NCBI RefSeq assembly: GCF_037997115.1
Contig: NZ_CP150484.1
Span: 6,657,423 to 6,701,909 of the forward strand
Length of the DNA: 44,487 bases
Reading direction: 5' to 3'
Source of the DNA: Amycolatopsis coloradensis
GTDB lineage: Bacteria > Actinomycetota > Actinomycetes > Mycobacteriales > Pseudonocardiaceae
Every line of letters begins with the position of its first letter. The stretch's first letter is position 1. The position numbers were made by a program, and so were the translations under genes. The notes under the pieces were generated by a model that was not told the origin of the DNA, searched no databases, and saw nothing but the letters and a program-made list of their open reading frames with translations. Shown piece by piece: positions 40,298 to 44,487 of this stretch.

Positions 40298-43282
40298 ATG
40301 TCAGTGGAAATCGGTCAGCGGCCACCTTCGTCCTCGGACACCACGCCCGCGACCGTGCGAGTCATCCGGCGGGACGGCAGCGTGTCCCCCTTCGACGCGA
40401 ACAAGATCTCGGTCGCCGTGACCAAGGCCTTCCTCGCCGTCGAGGGCGGTGACGCGGCCGCCTCGTCGCGGATCCACCACCTGGTCAAGGAACTGACCGA
40501 GCAGATCGAGACCACCCTGCTCCGCCACGCCGGTCCTGAGACCGCGCTGCACATCGAGCAGATCCAGGACATCGTCGAGCTCGCACTGATGCGCGGCGAG
40601 CACCACAAGGTCGCCCGCGCGTACGTCCTGTACCGCGAAGAGCGCGCGAAGGCCCGTGAGGCCGAGAAGCCCGCGTCATCCGACGTCGCCATCAGCGTCA
40701 AGGCCGCCGACGGCTCGCTTCGCCCGCTCGACTGGGCCCGCGTCTCGCACGTGGTCGGCGAGGCCGTCGCCGGCCTCGAGGACGTTTCGGCCGAGCCGGT
40801 CCTGGCCGAGGCCAAGCGCAACCTCTACGACGGCATCAGCGCCGACGAACTCGCCCTCGCCCAGATCATGGCCGCGCGCGTGCTCGTCGAGCAGGAGCCC
40901 AACTACTCCTACGTCAGTGCCCGGCTGCTCGCGGACAAGCTCCGCGGCGAGGCGCTCAGCTACCTCGCGGGAGTGCCGCAGCAGGCCAGCCAAGACGAGA
41001 TGACCGCGAGGTACCCGCAGTACTTCCGGGACTACCTCAAGCGCGCCATCGAGCTGGAGCTGGTCAACCCCGAGCTGCAGACCTTCGACCTGGACAAGAT
41101 CACCGCGGCCATCCGCGCCGAGCGTGATCTCGACTTCGGCTTCCTCGGCCTCCAGACCCTGTACGACCGGTACTTCCAGCACCACGACGGCGTCCGCTTC
41201 GAGCTGCCGCAGGCGTTCTTCATGCGAGTCGCGATGGGTCTGGCGATCCGCGAGGACGACCGTGAGGCTCGTGCCATCGAGTTCTACGAGCTGCTTTCGA
41301 CGTTCCACTTCATGGCGTCCACCCCGACGCTGTTCAACTCGGGCACCACGCGCCCGCAGCTGTCGTCCTGCTTCCTGACCACTGTGGACGACGACCTGGA
41401 CTCGATCTTCCAGGCGTACAAGAACAACGCGCTGCTGGCGAAGTACTCGGGCGGTCTCGGCAACGACTGGACCCCGGTCCGCGGCCTCGGCGCGCACATC
41501 AAGGGCACCAACGGCCAGTCGCAGGGTGTCGTGCCGTTCCTCAAGATCGCCAACGACACCGCGGTCGCGGTGAACCAGGGTGGCAAGCGCAAGGGCGCGG
41601 CCTGCGCGTACCTCGAGACCTGGCACGTGGACATCGAGGAATTCCTCGACCTGCGCAAGAACACCGGTGACGACCGTCGCCGCACGCACGACATGAACAC
41701 CGCGAACTGGGTGCCGGACGAGTTCCTGCGCCGCGTCGAGGCCGACGCGCAGTGGACGCTGTTCTCGCCGAACGAGACCCCGGACCTGCACGACCTCTAC
41801 GGCAACGCGTTCGCCGAGCGCTACCGCGAGTACGAGGCCGCCGCCGAGCGTGGCGAGCTGAAGGTGTTCCGCAAGGTCCGCGCGGTCGACCTGTGGCGCC
41901 GCATGCTGACCATGCTGTTCGAGACCGGCCACCCGTGGATCACCTTCAAGGACCCGTGCAACCTGCGTTCGCCGCAGCAGCACGTGGGTGTCGTGCACTC
42001 GTCCAACCTGTGCACCGAGATCACCCTGAACACCACCACCGACGAGGTCGCGGTCTGCAACCTCGGCTCGGTGAACCTGCTCAAGCACGTCACCCCCGAG
42101 GGCTTGGACACCAAGCGCCTCGAGAAGACCGTGCGCACCGCGGTCCGCATGCTCGACAACGTGATCGACATCAACTTCTACACGATCCCGGAGGCGCGCC
42201 GCTCCAACCTGCGTCACCGCCCGATCGGGCTGGGCCTGATGGGCTTCCAGGACGCGCTGTTCGAGATCGGTGTCCCGCTGTCCTCGGACGAGGCCGTCCA
42301 GTTCGCGGACACCAGCATGGAGCACATCAGCTACTACGCGATCTCGGCCTCGACCGACCTCGCCGAGGAGCGCGGCCAGTACCAGACGTTCGAGGGTTCC
42401 TTGTGGAGCAAGGGAATCCTGCCGATCGACTCGATGCAGCTGCTGATCGACGCGCGGCAGGGCGACGCGCTCGACGTCGACACCTCGTCCACTTTGGACT
42501 GGGCGCCGCTGCGCGAGCGGGTCAAGACCGTCGGCATGCGCAACTCCAACGTGATGGCGATCGCGCCGACCGCGACGATCTCCAACATCTGCGGGGTCGG
42601 GCAGTCGATCGAGCCGCTGTTCCAGAACCTGTTCGTCAAGTCGAACATGTCCGGTGACTTCACCGTGGTGAACCCGCACCTGGTCCGCTCGCTCAAGGAG
42701 CGCGGGCTGTGGGACGAGGTCATGGTGTCGGACCTGAAGTACTTCGACGGCAGCCTCGGCCAGATCGACCGCGTGCCGGACGACCTGAAGGCGCTGTACG
42801 CGACCGCGTTCGAGATCGAGTCGAAGTGGCTGGTGGACGCCGGTTCGCGGCGCCAGAAGTGGATCGACCAGGCTCAGTCGCTGAACCTGTACATCGCGGC
42901 GCCCAGCGGCCGCAAGCTCGACGAGCTGTACCGCTACGCCTGGCACAAGGGCCTCAAGACCACGTATTACCTGCGGGCGCGGTCCGCGACGCACGTGGAG
43001 AAGAGCACCCTGCGCGGCACCGACGGCAAGCTGAACGCGGTCTCGGCCACCCCGGCCCCCGCCGCACCCGCTTCGCCGAAGCCCGCCGCTCCGGCCCCGG
43101 CTCCCGCCGCTTCGCCCGCCCCGTCGGCTTCCGCCGCGGTCCCGGCCGTGCCGGTCACCGCGCCCGCACCGGCCGCCAAGCCGGAGCCGAAGGAGATGCC
43201 GAAGGTCTCGGACGTCGACTTCGTCGCCGCCGACGGCGCCGCCTGCCGGATCGACGACCCCGACTGCGAAGCCTGCCAGTAA
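40298..43282 (+). CDS. nrdA: Ribonucleotide reductase class I, large subunit with two ATP-cone regions
   Basis: The ATG at 40298 follows GGAG, giving 994 aa; the frame is open further upstream but without start signals. An ATP-cone (VRVIRRDGSVSPFDANKISV) begins near residue 20. A second cone-like region (VAISVKAADGSLRPLDWARV) begins near 128. The catalytic barrel has SSCFLTTVDDD, HSSNLCTEITLN (Asn, radical Cys and Glu) and VCNLGSVNL for the second redox Cys. A ~50-residue Ala/Pro linker leads to a C-terminal CEAC pair (Cys990, Cys993). It reduces ribonucleotides to deoxyribonucleotides with NrdB; the layout resembles the chlamydial type. Confidence 0.95.
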   Translation: MSVEIGQRPPSSSDTTPATVRVIRRDGSVSPFDANKISVAVTKAFLAVEGGDAAASSRIHHLVKELTEQIETTLLRHAGPETALHIEQIQDIVELALMRGEHHKVARAYVLYREERAKAREAEKPASSDVAISVKAADGSLRPLDWARVSHVVGEAVAGLEDVSAEPVLAEAKRNLYDGISADELALAQIMAARVLVEQEPNYSYVSARLLADKLRGEALSYLAGVPQQASQDEMTARYPQYFRDYLKRAIELELVNPELQTFDLDKITAAIRAERDLDFGFLGLQTLYDRYFQHHDGVRFELPQAFFMRVAMGLAIREDDREARAIEFYELLSTFHFMASTPTLFNSGTTRPQLSSCFLTTVDDDLDSIFQAYKNNALLAKYSGGLGNDWTPVRGLGAHIKGTNGQSQGVVPFLKIANDTAVAVNQGGKRKGAACAYLETWHVDIEEFLDLRKNTGDDRRRTHDMNTANWVPDEFLRRVEADAQWTLFSPNETPDLHDLYGNAFAERYREYEAAAERGELKVFRKVRAVDLWRRMLTMLFETGHPWITFKDPCNLRSPQQHVGVVHSSNLCTEITLNTTTDEVAVCNLGSVNLLKHVTPEGLDTKRLEKTVRTAVRMLDNVIDINFYTIPEARRSNLRHRPIGLGLMGFQDALFEIGVPLSSDEAVQFADTSMEHISYYAISASTDLAEERGQYQTFEGSLWSKGILPIDSMQLLIDARQGDALDVDTSSTLDWAPLRERVKTVGMRNSNVMAIAPTATISNICGVGQSIEPLFQNLFVKSNMSGDFTVVNPHLVRSLKERGLWDEVMVSDLKYFDGSLGQIDRVPDDLKALYATAFEIESKWLVDAGSRRQKWIDQAQSLNLYIAAPSGRKLDELYRYAWHKGLKTTYYLRARSATHVEKSTLRGTDGKLNAVSATPAPAAPASPKPAAPAPAPAASPAPSASAAVPAVPVTAPAPAAKPEPKEMPKVSDVDFVAADGAACRIDDPDCEACQ

Positions 43283-43290
43283 CGACATCC

Positions 43291-43334
43291 TCGTGAGTGG
43301 TAAGGGCGGTTAGAACCGTCCTTACCACTCACGA
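43291..43334. repeat. Family A inverted repeat between nrdA and nrdB
   Basis: The 21-nt arms 43291-43311 and 43314-43334 have one mismatch (a G-U pair in RNA) around a 2-nt centre. They lie 8 bp after the nrdA stop and 22 bp before the nrdB start. This position suggests an attenuator or RNA-processing/stabilising hairpin inside the operon. Confidence 0.93.
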
Positions 43335-43356
43335 CGCCTCTTGGAGTGTGCCCTTC

Positions 43357-44433
43357 ATGACCACCTTTGACGCCTCCACCGACGCCACGGGCCTCGGTGA
43401 GATCGAAGTCGGCGCCGCCCGCATCAACGTCGACGACAAGCGGATGATCAACGCCCGCGCCGACGTCAACCAGCTGCTGCCGATGAAGTACACCTGGGCG
43501 TGGGAGAAGTACCTCGCCGGCTGCAACAACCACTGGATGCCGACCGAGGTCGCCATGCAGGCCGACATCGCGCTGTGGAAGTCGCCCGACGGCCTCACCG
43601 AGGACGAGCGCACCATGCTCAAGCGCAACCTCGGCTTCTTCGCCACCGCGGAATCGCTGGTGGCCAACAACATCGTGCTCGCGGTGTACCGGCAGATCAC
43701 CAACCCCGAATGCCGCCAGTACCTGCTGCGCCAGGCGTTCGAGGAGGCCGTGCACACGCACACCTTCCAGTACATCTGCGAGAGCCTCGGCCTGGTCGAG
43801 GGCGAGCTGTTCAACATGTACCGCGAGGTCCCGTCCATCTCGGACAAGGACGCGTGGGCGCTGAAGTACACGCAGAACCTGGAGAACCCGGACTTCGAGA
43901 CCGGGACGCCGGAGGCCGACCAGGCCTTCCTGCGTGACCTCGTCGCGTTCTACGTGATCTTCGAGGGCATGTGGTTCTACACCGGCTTCGCGCAGATCCT
44001 GTCGCTCGGCCGCCGGAACAAGATGGTCGGCATCGCCGAGCAGTACCAGTACATCCTGCGCGACGAGTCGATCCACCTGAACTTCGGCATCGACTGCATC
44101 AACCAGATCAAGATCGAGAACCCGCACCTGTGGACCGAGGAGTTCCAGGCCGAGGTCCGCACCATGCTGACCGAGGCGTGCGAACTCGAGGTCGCCTACG
44201 CCCGCGACACCATGCCGCGCGGCATGCTCGGACTCTCGGCCGAGCTGATCGAGCAGTACATGCACTTCATCACCGACCGGCGAGCGCAGCAGATCGGCCT
44301 CGCGCCGATCTTCGGCGAGACCGAGAACCCGTTCCCGTGGATGTCGGAGGCGATGGACCTCAAGAAGGAGAAGAACTTCTTCGAGACCCGCGTCATCGAG
44401 TACCAGTCCGGTGGTGCCCTCGACTGGGACTGA
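43357..44433 (+). CDS. nrdB: Ribonucleotide reductase class Ic, small subunit (R2c)
   Basis: The ATG at 43357 has GGAG upstream, giving 358 aa; a GTG at 43297 would translate the repeat. All six metal ligands are present by alignment with Chlamydia R2: Glu99 (TAES), Glu130 and His133 (EEAVH), Glu203 (VIFEGMW), Glu237 and His240 (RDESIH). The radical-Tyr position is Phe137 (codon TTC at 43765), and the first ligand is Glu rather than Asp. Both are hallmarks of class Ic enzymes with a Mn/Fe cofactor instead of a Tyr radical. The C-terminus (RVIEYQSGG) keeps the Tyr needed for electron transfer to NrdA. Confidence 0.95.
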   Translation: MTTFDASTDATGLGEIEVGAARINVDDKRMINARADVNQLLPMKYTWAWEKYLAGCNNHWMPTEVAMQADIALWKSPDGLTEDERTMLKRNLGFFATAESLVANNIVLAVYRQITNPECRQYLLRQAFEEAVHTHTFQYICESLGLVEGELFNMYREVPSISDKDAWALKYTQNLENPDFETGTPEADQAFLRDLVAFYVIFEGMWFYTGFAQILSLGRRNKMVGIAEQYQYILRDESIHLNFGIDCINQIKIENPHLWTEEFQAEVRTMLTEACELEVAYARDTMPRGMLGLSAELIEQYMHFITDRRAQQIGLAPIFGETENPFPWMSEAMDLKKEKNFFETRVIEYQSGGALDWD

Positions 44434-44450
44434 CCCCCCGTCCGTAGTAC

Positions 44451-44487
44451 ATGAAGGCCCCCTTCCTTGCGCCTAGGTACAGGAAGG
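44451..44487. terminator. Hairpin after nrdB, degenerate relative of family B, cut by the window edge
   Basis: ATGAAGGCCCCCTTCCTTG is followed by a loop and CAGGAAGG at the window end, 17 bp after the nrdB stop. It resembles family B arms but differs at several bases. It is likely the operon terminator; the rest lies outside the window. Confidence 0.65.

Noticed and set aside
43297..43356. Earlier start of NrdB
   Set aside because: The 20 extra codons are translated repeat; the ATG at 43357 has a ribosome binding site and fits the family.

Overview
The window is high-GC DNA with dense short operons, many 4-bp ATGA/GTGA gene overlaps, large LuxR-type (LAL) regulators and a mycothiol-type DinB-fold protein. 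This points to a filamentous actinomycete, most likely a Pseudonocardiaceae genome of the Amycolatopsis type; the genus is an inference. I see no rRNA, tRNA, CRISPR array, transposase or integrase.

Layout. (1) 1-12.4 kb is a regulatory island: one LAL regulator on + (273-3059), three more in a coupled operon on - (11231-3067), and a PAS-LuxR regulator (12369-11704). This set resembles the regulators of polyene or macrolide clusters, but the window holds no biosynthetic genes. (2) 12.8-18.4 kb: a small secreted Cys-containing protein, two coupled short-chain dehydrogenases (SDRs) divergent from a TetR regulator with a clear operator, an MHS-family transporter and a WYL regulator. (3) 18.4-21.4 kb: a fungal-type cytosine deaminase, a membrane diguanylate cyclase and a secreted GH18 chitinase with a DasR-like site. 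(4) 21.8-26.6 kb: an unusual set in which a cytosolic P-loop NTPase is followed closely by a membrane-tethered type I periplasmic-binding-protein-like protein, with a Pro-rich single-pass membrane protein upstream and a small Cys-cluster protein beyond it. (5) 26.6-36.5 kb: a tightly coupled catabolic operon reading left (DinB-like protein, AtuA-like protein, acyl-CoA dehydrogenase, carboxyltransferase, biotin carboxylase/BCCP, acyl-CoA dehydrogenase), then an HSDL2-like SDR and a TetR regulator. It looks like degradation of branched-chain acyl-CoA, leucine or an acyclic terpenoid. (6) 36.8-40.1 kb: an imine-reductase-like gene broken by one in-frame TAG, divergent from a MerR regulator with a coupled TPR gene, then an enoyl-CoA hydratase with an acetoacetate-decarboxylase-like partner. 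(7) 40.1-44.5 kb: nrdAB of a class Ic (chlamydial-type) ribonucleotide reductase. NrdB carries Phe at the radical-tyrosine position and NrdA has two ATP-cone regions.

Two families of intergenic inverted repeats recur. Family A has arms of the type CTCGTGAGTGG...CCACTCACGAG, often around a GACGGTTAGAACCGTC core, near 13.3-13.6, 18.4, 21.6, 28.15 and 43.3 kb. Family B has arms of the type GTGAAGGCCTCCTTCCCTAC, at 1-43, 21.37, 21.75 and 36.75 kb, with a degenerate relative at 44.45 kb. Family A lies in divergent, convergent, intra-operon and 3'-adjacent settings, so it is not simply a terminator.

The strongest items for follow-up are the NTPase plus tethered binding-protein operon, the class Ic RNR, the two repeat families, the orphan regulator island with Lys-to-Arg Walker A changes, and the AtuA/carboxylase operon.
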